Shown here: positions 52,078-60,699 of the stretch, piece after piece
Layout: each line of letters starts with the position of its first letter
Position numbering within the stretch: the stretch's first letter is position 1
Origin: Magnetospirillum sp. 64-120
GTDB taxonomy: Bacteria > Pseudomonadota > Alphaproteobacteria > Rhodospirillales > Magnetospirillaceae
Assembly (NCBI GenBank): GCA_001898825.1
Contig: MKVK01000043.1
Location: forward strand, 1 to 64,000
DNA length: 64,000 bases
Direction of reading: 5' to 3'
Notes under the pieces: generated by a model
What the model was told of the DNA's origin: nothing
Databases searched by the model: none
What the model saw: the letters and a program-made list of their open reading frames with translations, nothing else
Made by a program: the position numbers and the translations under genes

Positions 52078-53976
52078 ATGTCGGGAATGGAAAGTCCGTC
52101 CAAGGCCGCAGGCTTGTACGAACAGGCGAAGGCCTTGTTGGATGCGGGGAAGGTTTCCGAGACGCTGGATCTGGCCGAAGCCCATTTGGCGCAAGGTGAC
52201 GAGCCTGATGTGGCGTTGATGGCGCTGGCCGCGGCTTCGTACCGTCATGGTCTGATCGGCAACGTCATCCAGCTGATCCACGAAATGATGGCCCTGGGGC
52301 AAGACTATCCCGATTCCCAGGAATTGCTGGCCATCCTTTACTGCCAGGGCGGAATGCTGTCCAAGGCGCTGTATCACAGCAAGGAAGCTTCGATCACCAA
52401 GCCGGACGGCCGCATGATCGCGCTGTTCGGGCCGGAACTGCCGAATTTCGCCGACGCCTTGGCGCGGGCTTCGCACAAGCCGCTGATGCGCGCGGCGCAG
52501 GCTTCGTTGGAAGCGGGCGACGTCGGCGCGGCGCTGGTCCAGGTGGAACAGCACCTGATGATCGCCCCCGAGGATGTGGAAGCCATCGACCTTTACGCCG
52601 CCGCCTTGATGAAGGACGGCCAGATGGACAAGGCCTTGGGAATGCTGCGTTCCCTGGTGACCTTGGGGGGCCAGAAGCCGACCTTGCTGTCGCGGATCGG
52701 CAAGTGCCTGACCGCCATGGGCCGCCACCAGCAAGGTTTGGCCAACCATCGCCTGGCGACGTCCTTGGCGCCGGCGGCCATTTCCCTGTGGGGCGACATG
52801 GTGGCCGACTTGGCCTATGTGCCGGCGGGGCATTCCGAAGCCGTGGCTTTGACCGAAGCCTGGGTGAAATGCGTCGAGACCAACGCGGTGAAGTCGCCGC
52901 GCCCGGCGCCGCAGTTGCCGCAGGGGAACAAGCATCTGGTCGCGTTCCTTTGCACGGCGCCGCTGTCCCCGCTCGAACAGGAAATGCTGGCGGCTTTGCT
53001 GAGCAACCTGGACAAGGCACGCTTCGCGACCCTGGGACTGGGACGCGGCGAGCTGAGCGCCGAGCACAACACGATTTTCCGTGGTCTGTTCGACCGCTGG
53101 CGCAATGCCGCCGATCTGGACGTGTTGACCTTGGGCGCCTTGGTGCGCGGTGAAGGTGTGTCCATCCTGATCGACGTGGATGGCTTGCGCAGCCCGGCCC
53201 GTGCCGGATTGTTCCTGCGCAAGTCGGCGCCCCTGCAATGTTCGTGGCTGAACACGCCGGCTCATGGTGCGGTTCCGGCGGCCAACATGCATCTGGTGTC
53301 GGTGGAACGTGGCCTGGACGGCGAAGTGGTCGTGCCGGGCGGGCGTTATCTGTGTGATGTCGTGCCGTTTTCGGCGGGTGCCCTGCCTTCGGCGTCGGGC
53401 AACGGTTTCGCCTTTGGTGCCGACGTGACCCTGGCCGAGATCACCCCGGACACTGCGGCGTTGTGGGCGCAGGTTCTGGGGGCTTTGCCCGATACCACCT
53501 TGCTGTTGCGTGACCGGGGCCGTTTGTCGGAACAAGAGAACGTCACCGCCTTGATCGAGCTGTTCGGCAATTTCGGCGTGGCCCATCGCATCGACGTCGT
53601 CGGCGCCGAACTGGAAGTGTTCTGTTCGCAGGTGGACGTGATGCTGGCGCCGTCGCCGCGTTTCGACGTTCTGCAGGCGGGCCGCTGTGTCCTGGCCGGC
53701 GTGCCGGTTCTGGCGTTGTCCGGCAGCGTTTCCGGGGACGATCTGGCCGCGGCGTTGAACGGTTCCCCGGTGGCGGGGCGCATGGTCGCGGGCGATAGCG
53801 CCGGCTATGTGGAAAATGCCCGCCAGTGGTGCCAGGACGGCACGGGACTGGCCGCCTATCGTGCCGCCCCCAAAGCAGCCTTGGCGGGGGCGGTCTCGTT
53901 CGATCGTGTCGCCTATGTCCGGGCGTTCGGGGAATGTCTGTCCCAGGCCATCAGCCGAAAGGCCGCCGCGGAATGA
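52078..53976 (+). CDS. TPR protein with degenerate OGT-like domain
   Basis: A 632-residue protein. The first 270 residues are TPR-like helices (YEQAKALLDAGKVSETLDLA, VEAIDLYAAALMKDGQMDKAL). The C-terminal 340 residues follow the fold pattern of family 41 transferases: ILIDVDGL..RSPARAG, APLQCSWLNTP, and a PRFDVLQAGRCVLAGVPVLAL donor-region segment. The DFxxH histidine is absent, and the lysine before the WxxIL segment is a glutamate in this reading. It may be a non-catalytic partner. GGGGGAAC precedes the ATG; the stop overlaps the Maf gene start. Confidence 0.8.
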   Translation: MSGMESPSKAAGLYEQAKALLDAGKVSETLDLAEAHLAQGDEPDVALMALAAASYRHGLIGNVIQLIHEMMALGQDYPDSQELLAILYCQGGMLSKALYHSKEASITKPDGRMIALFGPELPNFADALARASHKPLMRAAQASLEAGDVGAALVQVEQHLMIAPEDVEAIDLYAAALMKDGQMDKALGMLRSLVTLGGQKPTLLSRIGKCLTAMGRHQQGLANHRLATSLAPAAISLWGDMVADLAYVPAGHSEAVALTEAWVKCVETNAVKSPRPAPQLPQGNKHLVAFLCTAPLSPLEQEMLAALLSNLDKARFATLGLGRGELSAEHNTIFRGLFDRWRNAADLDVLTLGALVRGEGVSILIDVDGLRSPARAGLFLRKSAPLQCSWLNTPAHGAVPAANMHLVSVERGLDGEVVVPGGRYLCDVVPFSAGALPSASGNGFAFGADVTLAEITPDTAALWAQVLGALPDTTLLLRDRGRLSEQENVTALIELFGNFGVAHRIDVVGAELEVFCSQVDVMLAPSPRFDVLQAGRCVLAGVPVLALSGSVSGDDLAAALNGSPVAGRMVAGDSAGYVENARQWCQDGTGLAAYRAAPKAALAGAVSFDRVAYVRAFGECLSQAISRKAAAE

Positions 53977-55976
53977 GCACGCCTGGAATGCTGGCCGCCA
54001 ACATGGCGTTGATGGAACGCAAGTTCCCGGCAATCCACGCCGTTCTGGCGCAAAAAGAGCAAGGTCTGGCCACGCCGGTTCTGGATGGTGACTGCATCGT
54101 CGACATCGACCTGGGCAGCGGCCGTCTTTACAAGGGCGACGCCCGACAGATGGCGGCCGATCAGGTGGAGGCCTTTGTCGCGGCCCCTTACCGCGCCGGC
54201 TACAAGTCGGTCGAGGGCATCGCCGGCGATTCCATGGTCTGCCGACGCTATATGGAGCGCATCCTGGACTCGTTGCGGTCCATGGAGGGGGCGGCGATCT
54301 CGTCGTATCCCCGGGAAAGGGCCGGCTATCTGTTCGTTTTCGGATTGGGGCTGGGGTTCCATCTGCCGTTGCTGGCGGAAAAACTGGACGTCGAGACCAT
54401 CGTGGTGGTGGAAGCCATCGACGAATTCGTTTCTCTGTCGCTGAAAGCCCTGGATTGGTGCGCGCTTGACGACGCGATGACCGGGCGCGGGCAGAAGTTG
54501 CACCTGATTCTTGGCGCGCAGCCCAACGACATCGCCGAACGTCTGAATGGGGTCATCGGAACGCAGGGCGAAATGTTGCTGGATGGCGCTTATCTTTATC
54601 GCCATTACCCGTTCTGGCCGCTGGACGAAGCCTATCAGCGCCTGATCAACGACATTCCCACCAAGATGGTGGGGCGGGGCTATTACGAAGACGAACGCAA
54701 GATGATCCGCCATGCGGTGGTCAACCTGCATCGGCACGACCATTATCTGATCCGCGGCCGCTTCCGTCGTCGTTATAGCGTTCCCGCCTTCATCGTCGCC
54801 GCCGGCCCGTCCCTGGACGAATCCATCGAATACATTCGCCAGTGGAAAGATCACGCCATCGTGTTTTCCGCCGGCACCACCCTGCAGCCACTGCTCAAGG
54901 CCGGCATCATCCCCGACTATCATGTCGAGCTGGAAAACATCGCCACCTTGCATTCCATCTGCATGCATTTCCTGGAATTGCGGCCGGACCTGTTTCCGGA
55001 AAAGCGCTTCACCGGCATGAAGCTGATCGCGTCGGTCACCGTCAGCCCCATGGTGACGCCGTTGTTCGACGAGCTTTATTTCTTCTTCCGCGACAGCGCC
55101 ACCTCGACCGCGAGCTACGGCGAAGGCATCGAGGAGATGAACGGCGTCGGACCGTCCATCGCCAATACCTGCATGGCGGTGGCGGCGCGGTTGGGTTTCG
55201 AGGACATGTATCTGTTCGGCACCGATTGCGGCTGGCGTGATCAGCGCAACCATCACGCCAAATCGACCATGTACTACACCATGGACGACTTCAAGGTGCA
55301 GTCCTTCGAGGGCGAGTTCGCCGCGCCGGGCAATTTCGGCGGCACCATTTATTCCAATCTGGTCTACACCTGGACGCGCGACATGATCGAGCAGAAGGTG
55401 GATAAGTTCGCGCTCAAGGTGTTCAACTGCTCGGATGGCGCCTTCATTCGCGGAACCACGCCGTTGCTGCCGGAAAGCCTGTTTTTCCCCGGCAAGCCTT
55501 TGGACAAGGAAGCGGTGTTCAAGCGCATTCGGGACGAATCCGAATTCTATGCCGCCGGCCAGTTCCTGCAGGGTCACGACATGGGGCGCTATGTCACCGA
55601 GGTCGAACTGCTTCGCGTCGATCTTTTGGACCTGCTGAAGCAGGCGGAAGCCGACAAGATTTCCTTCCGGGAACTGATAAACCGCCTTCACGACTTCGAT
55701 CGCGAAGGCTATGTGGGTCCCTATCGGCATATCTATCCGTTGTACCAGGGCTCGATCATCGGCTTCGTGAAAGCGGCTTCTTTCTACATGAACCGCTTGC
55801 CCGAGCAGTGCCTGTCGCAATTCATGCAGGATTTCATCGACATCTATCGCGACCTGCATGTGGAAATGCTGGATGAAGGCCGTCAGATCTACGAAGAATC
55901 GAAGATCATGGTCGAAGGTGGGCCGGAACCGGAATGGGCCGACGGCAAACTGGTCTATCCAGGGTTTACGTATTAG
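53973..55976 (+). CDS. Maf-type flagellin glycosyltransferase
   Basis: A 667-residue member of the motility-associated factor family. The central MAF_flag10/DUF115 region opens YSVPAFIVAAGPSLDESIEYI and includes VFSAGTTLQPLLKAGIIPDYHVELEN as nucleotide-sugar-binding region (written in two parts in the protein), with NTCMAVAARLGFEDMYLFGTDCG. Maf proteins transfer CMP-activated nonulosonates to flagellin Ser/Thr in the cytoplasm. The location two genes after flagellin and the CMP-nonulosonate genes upstream make that role likely. It is translationally coupled to the degenerate OGT-like gene. Confidence 0.95.
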   Translation: MSTPGMLAANMALMERKFPAIHAVLAQKEQGLATPVLDGDCIVDIDLGSGRLYKGDARQMAADQVEAFVAAPYRAGYKSVEGIAGDSMVCRRYMERILDSLRSMEGAAISSYPRERAGYLFVFGLGLGFHLPLLAEKLDVETIVVVEAIDEFVSLSLKALDWCALDDAMTGRGQKLHLILGAQPNDIAERLNGVIGTQGEMLLDGAYLYRHYPFWPLDEAYQRLINDIPTKMVGRGYYEDERKMIRHAVVNLHRHDHYLIRGRFRRRYSVPAFIVAAGPSLDESIEYIRQWKDHAIVFSAGTTLQPLLKAGIIPDYHVELENIATLHSICMHFLELRPDLFPEKRFTGMKLIASVTVSPMVTPLFDELYFFFRDSATSTASYGEGIEEMNGVGPSIANTCMAVAARLGFEDMYLFGTDCGWRDQRNHHAKSTMYYTMDDFKVQSFEGEFAAPGNFGGTIYSNLVYTWTRDMIEQKVDKFALKVFNCSDGAFIRGTTPLLPESLFFPGKPLDKEAVFKRIRDESEFYAAGQFLQGHDMGRYVTEVELLRVDLLDLLKQAEADKISFRELINRLHDFDREGYVGPYRHIYPLYQGSIIGFVKAASFYMNRLPEQCLSQFMQDFIDIYRDLHVEMLDEGRQIYEESKIMVEGGPEPEWADGKLVYPGFTY

Positions 55977-56093
55977 GTCGTATCGCCCGCTTCAGCACGG
56001 CGGTGGTGCTGTTCCCTGGGCTGGGCCACCACCGGCATGCGGACCCGTTGGGCCTTTTACCAAATGCTTACCGCTTGCGTCCCACCATGACGG

Positions 56094-57500
56094 ATGGTTG
56101 CCGCGTCCCTGTTTCGCCGTCTTGATCGTTTTTCCGACAACGTCGCCCTGATCGGCGCCGACGGCGCCGTCATGACCTATGCCCGGATGCTGGCGGCGGG
56201 GGACCGACTGGCCGCCGCCCTGCATGGACGGCGTGTTCTGGCGGTGGTTGTCTGCCGCAACGATCCCGATTGCGTCGCCGGCTATGTGGGGCTGATGCGG
56301 GCGGGGGCGGCGGTGCTGCTGCTGCATCACAGCACCAAGCCCGATCAGTTGGATGCGGTCGTCGCCCGCTTTTCACCCCAGGTCATCTATGCCCCGGCCC
56401 AGCTTTGCGTCCTGGGCCAGCCCTTGGACCGACTGGGGGGCTATGTGCTGGCCAGGCTTTCCGATGTCGGCCCGGCGTTGCATGACGACCTGGCGCTGCT
56501 GCTGACCACGTCGGGGACCACCGGCAGCCGCAATTTCGTCCGCCTCAGCCACGGCAACATCGCCGACAACGCCGCTTCCATCGCCCAGTATCTGGGGATC
56601 GGGCCGCACGAACGCCCCATCACCACCCTGCCGCTGTCTTATTCCTATGGGTTGTCGGTCCTGCATTCGCACCTGTCGCAAGGCGCGTCGCTGGTGTGTT
56701 GCGAAGACGCCGTGGTCAGCCCGGTTTTCTGGACGCTGATGCGCGAACAGGCGGTGACCTCGCTGGCCGGCGTGCCCTTTACCTACGACATGCTGAAGAA
56801 GCTGCGCTTCGGCCGCATGGATTTGCCGGTATTGAAGACCCTGACCCAGGCGGGCGGCCGCATGGCGCCGGATTTGGTGGCCGAGTTCGCCGAAATCTGC
56901 GCCGCCACCGGCCGCCGGCTGATGGTCATGTACGGCGCCACTGAAGCCACGGCGCGCATGGCCTTCGTGCCTTGGGAACATCTGCGCCGTCGTCCCGACA
57001 GCATCGGCCAAGCCATCCCCGGCGGCCGGTTGTGGTTGGAAGACGACGCCGGCACCGTCGTCACCGCAGCCGACACCATCGGCGAACTGGTCTATGGCGG
57101 CGCCAACGTGTCCTTGGGCATGGCTGCCGAGGCTGCCGACCTGTCACGGGGCGACGACAACCAGGGCGTCTTGCGCACCGGCGACATGGCGCGAATGGAT
57201 GCCGACGGCTTTTTCTTCATCGTCGGTCGGCGCAAGCGGTTCTTGAAGGTGTTCGGCAATCGGGTCAACCTGGACGAATTGGAGGGCCTGCTGGCCGAAG
57301 CCGGGCTGGAATGCGCCTGTACGGGCGGCGACGACGATCTGGTGGTTCATGTGGTGGGGGACGCCGACGCCGCCAAGGCGGTGCTCGCCGCCCGCACCAA
57401 TCTGACCAGCCACATGTTCAGGGCGGTTGCCGTCGCCGCGCTTGTGCGCCAGGAATCGGGCAAGGTGGATTACGCGGCATTGGGGGCGTTGCATGGCTGA
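56094..57500 (+). CDS. AMP-forming acyl ligase (ANL superfamily)
   Basis: A 468-residue adenylate-forming enzyme. Core motifs are LLTTSGTTGSRNFVRLSHGN, VMYGATEATARMAF, GELVYGGANVSLG, RTGDMARMDADGFFFIVGRRKRF and the C-terminal lysine in RQESGKVDYAAL, so all catalytic residues expected are present. It probably activates an acid as acyl-AMP for transfer to CoA or ACP. It starts 118 bases after Maf. A degenerate CtrA-like TTAC-N7-TTAC lies at 56057-56071 upstream. Its stop overlaps the LuxE gene start. Confidence 0.92.
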   Translation: MVAASLFRRLDRFSDNVALIGADGAVMTYARMLAAGDRLAAALHGRRVLAVVVCRNDPDCVAGYVGLMRAGAAVLLLHHSTKPDQLDAVVARFSPQVIYAPAQLCVLGQPLDRLGGYVLARLSDVGPALHDDLALLLTTSGTTGSRNFVRLSHGNIADNAASIAQYLGIGPHERPITTLPLSYSYGLSVLHSHLSQGASLVCCEDAVVSPVFWTLMREQAVTSLAGVPFTYDMLKKLRFGRMDLPVLKTLTQAGGRMAPDLVAEFAEICAATGRRLMVMYGATEATARMAFVPWEHLRRRPDSIGQAIPGGRLWLEDDAGTVVTAADTIGELVYGGANVSLGMAAEAADLSRGDDNQGVLRTGDMARMDADGFFFIVGRRKRFLKVFGNRVNLDELEGLLAEAGLECACTGGDDDLVVHVVGDADAAKAVLAARTNLTSHMFRAVAVAALVRQESGKVDYAALGALHG

Positions 57501-58566
57501 ACTGGACGACCTGCTGGCCCTTGATCCCTTCGCCCTGTCCGCCGCCGACAAGGCGCCGCTTTTTGCGGCGGCAGTGGGTCAGTTGACCCGTCATCATCGC
57601 GACCATTGCGCCGATTACGCCCGTATCCTTGACGTGCTGGGGTTCGACGCGGACCGCCCCCACGGCATCGAGGATTTCCCCTTTCTGCCGGCGCGGCTGT
57701 TCAAGTTGCGGCGTCTGCAAAGCGTCACCGACGATCAGGTGCACAAGGTGCTGACCTCGTCGGGGACCAGCGGCCAGGTGCCGTCGCGCATCGTTCTGGA
57801 TGCCGCCACCGCCGCCTTGCAAAGCCGGGTCTTGACCCGCATCGTCGGCGACTTCATCGGAAAAGCCCGGCTGCCCATGCTGGTGATCGACGCGCCGGGT
57901 ACGGTGAAGGGGCACAACGCCTTTTCCGCCCGCGCCGCCGGTATCCTGGGGTTTTCCATCTTCGGCCGCAATCCCACTTATGCCCTGAACGACCGAATGG
58001 AACTGGATTGGGACAACCTGGACCGCTTCCTGGCGGCCCATGGCGGCGAGCCGGTGCTGATCTTCGGTTTCACCTTCGTCATCTGGCAGCACTTCGTCCA
58101 GGTGCTGGAAAAGATGGGGCGGCGGCTGAATTTGGATCAGGCGGTGTTGATCCATGGCGGCGGTTGGAAAAAGCTGGCCGAGCAAGCGGTGGACGATGCT
58201 GGTTTCAAGGCCGGACTGGTCCAGGTCGGCGGTATCCGCCGCATCCACGATTATTATGGGATGGTGGAACAGACCGGTTCCATCTTCATGCAATGCGCAG
58301 CCGGGCGTCTGCATTGCCCGGTGCAGGCCGACATCGTCATCCGCGACGCCCATCTGGCGCCGCTGCCCGACGGAAGCCGCGGTCTGGTGCAACTGGTGTC
58401 GTTGCTGCCTAAATCCTATCCCGGCCACCTGCTGCTGAGCGAGGACGAAGGCACCGTCATCGGCGTCGACGATTGCCCGTGCGGGCGGCCGGGCAAGACC
58501 TTCACCATCCATGGCCGTACCGCCATGGCCGAAATCCGGGGGTGCAGCGATGCCGCTGGCGGATAA
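57493..58566 (+). CDS. luxE: LuxE-like acyl-protein synthetase
   Basis: A 357-residue adenylating enzyme of the LuxE family. The P-loop-like TSSGTSGQVPSRIVLD matches the acyl-AMP site, and IHDYYGMVEQTGSIFMQC is the downstream motif, followed by a CPCGRPG segment. In bioluminescence LuxE activates a fatty acid and passes the acyl group to LuxC. No luciferase genes are near, so the pair serves another acyl-reduction route. It overlaps both neighbours (8 bases with the ligase gene, 17 with LuxC). Confidence 0.9.
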   Translation: MAELDDLLALDPFALSAADKAPLFAAAVGQLTRHHRDHCADYARILDVLGFDADRPHGIEDFPFLPARLFKLRRLQSVTDDQVHKVLTSSGTSGQVPSRIVLDAATAALQSRVLTRIVGDFIGKARLPMLVIDAPGTVKGHNAFSARAAGILGFSIFGRNPTYALNDRMELDWDNLDRFLAAHGGEPVLIFGFTFVIWQHFVQVLEKMGRRLNLDQAVLIHGGGWKKLAEQAVDDAGFKAGLVQVGGIRRIHDYYGMVEQTGSIFMQCAAGRLHCPVQADIVIRDAHLAPLPDGSRGLVQLVSLLPKSYPGHLLLSEDEGTVIGVDDCPCGRPGKTFTIHGRTAMAEIRGCSDAAGG

Positions 58567-59749
58567 CGAGTCCCTGATCCGGCTGGCCGGAACCGACCCC
58601 ACCGACATCCGTCCCCGCGTGCCCTTCGCCCCCGAAGTGCTGGACTTCCTGGCCGATCTGTCCACGGAACTGCGGCAGAATCCCGAGGCGCGGCGGATGG
58701 GCGACGTGCAGAGCTTCGCCTTTTGGTGTCGCCGCCCCCATCTGGAGCGCATGCGTCAGGCTTATGACGACAAGAAGCGGCGGCTGGGGCGCGGGCTGGC
58801 CTTTCACGTGGCCCCCGCCAACGTGCCGGTCAACTTCGCCTTTTCCCTGGCCTTCGGGCTGTTGGCCGGCTGCGCCAACATCGTCCGCGTGCCCTCGGTC
58901 CCCCATGCGGTGGTCGATCTGGTGGCGGCGGTGATCGCCAAGGTTCTGGTCCGCCACCCCCATGTGGCGGCGTCCAACACCTTGGTGCGCTATGACGCCG
59001 CCAGCCGGCATTCGGCGGTTTTCTCGGCCCGTGCCGACGCCCGGCTGTTGTGGGGCGGCGACGCCACCGTTCTGGCCTTGCGAGCGTTGCCGACGCCGCC
59101 GCGCTGTGTGGACGTCGCCTTCGCCGACCGCACGTCGCTGTGCGTCATGGGGGCGCAGGCGGTTCTGGACTTGGACCAAGCCGGCCTGGACGCGTTGGCC
59201 CATGGTTTTTTCAACGACACCTACCTGATGGATCAGAACGCCTGTTCGTCGCCCCATCTGGTGGTCTGGCTGGGGGCGGGCGGCGCAGAGGCGGCGCAGC
59301 GTTTCTGGCACGCCCTTGGCCGGAAGGCCGGGACTGATTATCCTCAGACGCCGGTGCGGGCTGTGGATAAGTATGCGGACCTGTTGGAGGCTGTGCTGGA
59401 CAAAGAGCCGATCAGCCGCGCCCGCACCTATGGCGGTGCCGTCACCGTGCTGGAATGGTCGGCGCTGCCCGATGGCGTGGCGGGCTGTCGTGGGCGTTTC
59501 GGGCTGTTCCGCCAAATTCTGGCCGACAGCCTGGAGCCGTTGGCGCCCCATCTGGACGGGCGTTTCCAGACCCTGACCGCTTTTGGCGTCGACCGGGACC
59601 AATTGGCTGATTTCGTGGTTTCCCACCGCTTGGCCGGCGTTGACCGGGTGGTGGCGGTGGGCCAGGCCCTGGACATGGGATTGACCTGGGACGGATACGA
59701 CCTGATCGGCCAGTTGACCCGGGTGGTGGCAGGTCCAGGCCAGCCTTGA
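58550..59749 (+). CDS. luxC: LuxC-like acyl-CoA reductase
   Basis: A 399-residue aldehyde dehydrogenase-fold acyl reductase. The substrate and NADPH region is AFHVAPANVPVNFAFSLAFGLLAG, with VRVPSVPHAVV. The catalytic cysteine is in TYLMDQNACSSPHLVVWLG, as in LuxC (QxACSSP). It reduces an activated acyl group to an aldehyde. It is coupled to the LuxE-like gene. No acceptor gene such as luxA or luxB is present; a glycan, lipid or aldehyde decoration is the likely destination. Confidence 0.92.
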   Translation: MPLADNESLIRLAGTDPTDIRPRVPFAPEVLDFLADLSTELRQNPEARRMGDVQSFAFWCRRPHLERMRQAYDDKKRRLGRGLAFHVAPANVPVNFAFSLAFGLLAGCANIVRVPSVPHAVVDLVAAVIAKVLVRHPHVAASNTLVRYDAASRHSAVFSARADARLLWGGDATVLALRALPTPPRCVDVAFADRTSLCVMGAQAVLDLDQAGLDALAHGFFNDTYLMDQNACSSPHLVVWLGAGGAEAAQRFWHALGRKAGTDYPQTPVRAVDKYADLLEAVLDKEPISRARTYGGAVTVLEWSALPDGVAGCRGRFGLFRQILADSLEPLAPHLDGRFQTLTAFGVDRDQLADFVVSHRLAGVDRVVAVGQALDMGLTWDGYDLIGQLTRVVAGPGQP

Positions 59750-59774
59750 CCGGAACCGGCGCGGTGGTTAGGTT
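59746..59774 (+). promoter_or_regulatory. possible sigma-70 promoter for glyQS
   Basis: TTGACC (59746-59751) and TAGGTT (59769-59774) are spaced by 17 bases, ahead of glyQ at 59815. The -35 overlaps the luxC stop codon. The -10 match is modest. Confidence 0.35.
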
Positions 59775-59814
59775 TGCCGACCAACTTGTCACACCATTCT
59801 GACGGCGGAAATCC

Positions 59815-60696
59815 ATGGGCCAAATCGGCACCAAGAAGCCCAGCTTCCAGCAACTGATCCTGACGCTCCACCAGTTCTGGGCGGAACAGGGCTGCGTCAT
59901 CCTGCAGCCTTATGACATGGAAGTGGGCGCGGGCACCTTCCACCCGGCGACCACGCTTCGCGCCTTGGGGCCCGATCCGTGGAAATGCGCCTATGTGCAG
60001 CCGTCGCGCCGCCCCAAGGACGGCCGCTATGGCGAGAACCCCAACCGCCTGCAGCATTACTACCAGTATCAGGTGCTGCTGAAGCCCAGCCCGGCCAATT
60101 CCCAGGAACTGTACCTGGAAAGCCTGCGCCGTCTGGGCGTCGATCCCGTGGCCCACGACATCCGCTTCGTCGAGGACGACTGGGAAAGCCCGACCTTGGG
60201 CGCCTGGGGGCTGGGCTGGGAAGTGTGGTGCGACGGCATGGAAGTGACCCAGTTCACCTATTTCCAGCAAGTCGGCGGCATCGAATGCGATCCCGTCGCG
60301 GTCGAGCTGACCTATGGCCTGGAACGTCTGGCCATGTACATCCAGGGCGTGGAAAACGTCTATGACCTGGATTTCAACGGCGAGGGCGTGAAGTACGGCG
60401 ACGTCTTCCTGCAGGCGGAAAAGGAATATTCCGCCCATAATTTCGAGCACGCCGACACCGACATGCTGTACCAGCACTTCGTCGACGCCGAAAGGGAATG
60501 CCAGAACCTGCTGGCCGCCGGTCTGGCGCTGCCCGCCTATGACCAGTGCATCAAGGCGTCGCACCGCTTCAACCTGCTGGATGCCCGCGGCGTCATCTCG
60601 GTGACCGAGCGTCAATCCTATATCGGCCGCGTCCGCGCGCTCGCCAAGGCGTGCTGCGAGGGTTGGTTGGCCAGCCGTCCCAAGTCGGAGGCCTGA
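59815..60696 (+). CDS. glyQ: glycine-tRNA ligase alpha subunit
   Basis: A 293-residue catalytic subunit of the bacterial alpha2-beta2 glycyl-tRNA synthetase, which charges tRNA-Gly. It matches the family across its length: [95 protein letters not shown] lies upstream of the ATG. The beta subunit gene follows with only three bases between. Confidence 0.98.
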   Translation: MGQIGTKKPSFQQLILTLHQFWAEQGCVILQPYDMEVGAGTFHPATTLRALGPDPWKCAYVQPSRRPKDGRYGENPNRLQHYYQYQVLLKPSPANSQELYLESLRRLGVDPVAHDIRFVEDDWESPTLGAWGLGWEVWCDGMEVTQFTYFQQVGGIECDPVAVELTYGLERLAMYIQGVENVYDLDFNGEGVKYGDVFLQAEKEYSAHNFEHADTDMLYQHFVDAERECQNLLAAGLALPAYDQCIKASHRFNLLDARGVISVTERQSYIGRVRALAKACCEGWLASRPKSEA

Positions 60697-60699
60697 TCC

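Noticed and set aside
56094-59749. bioluminescence (lux) operon
   Set aside because: LuxE- and LuxC-like genes are present but no luxA, luxB or luxD. An acyl ligase and glycan genes surround them.
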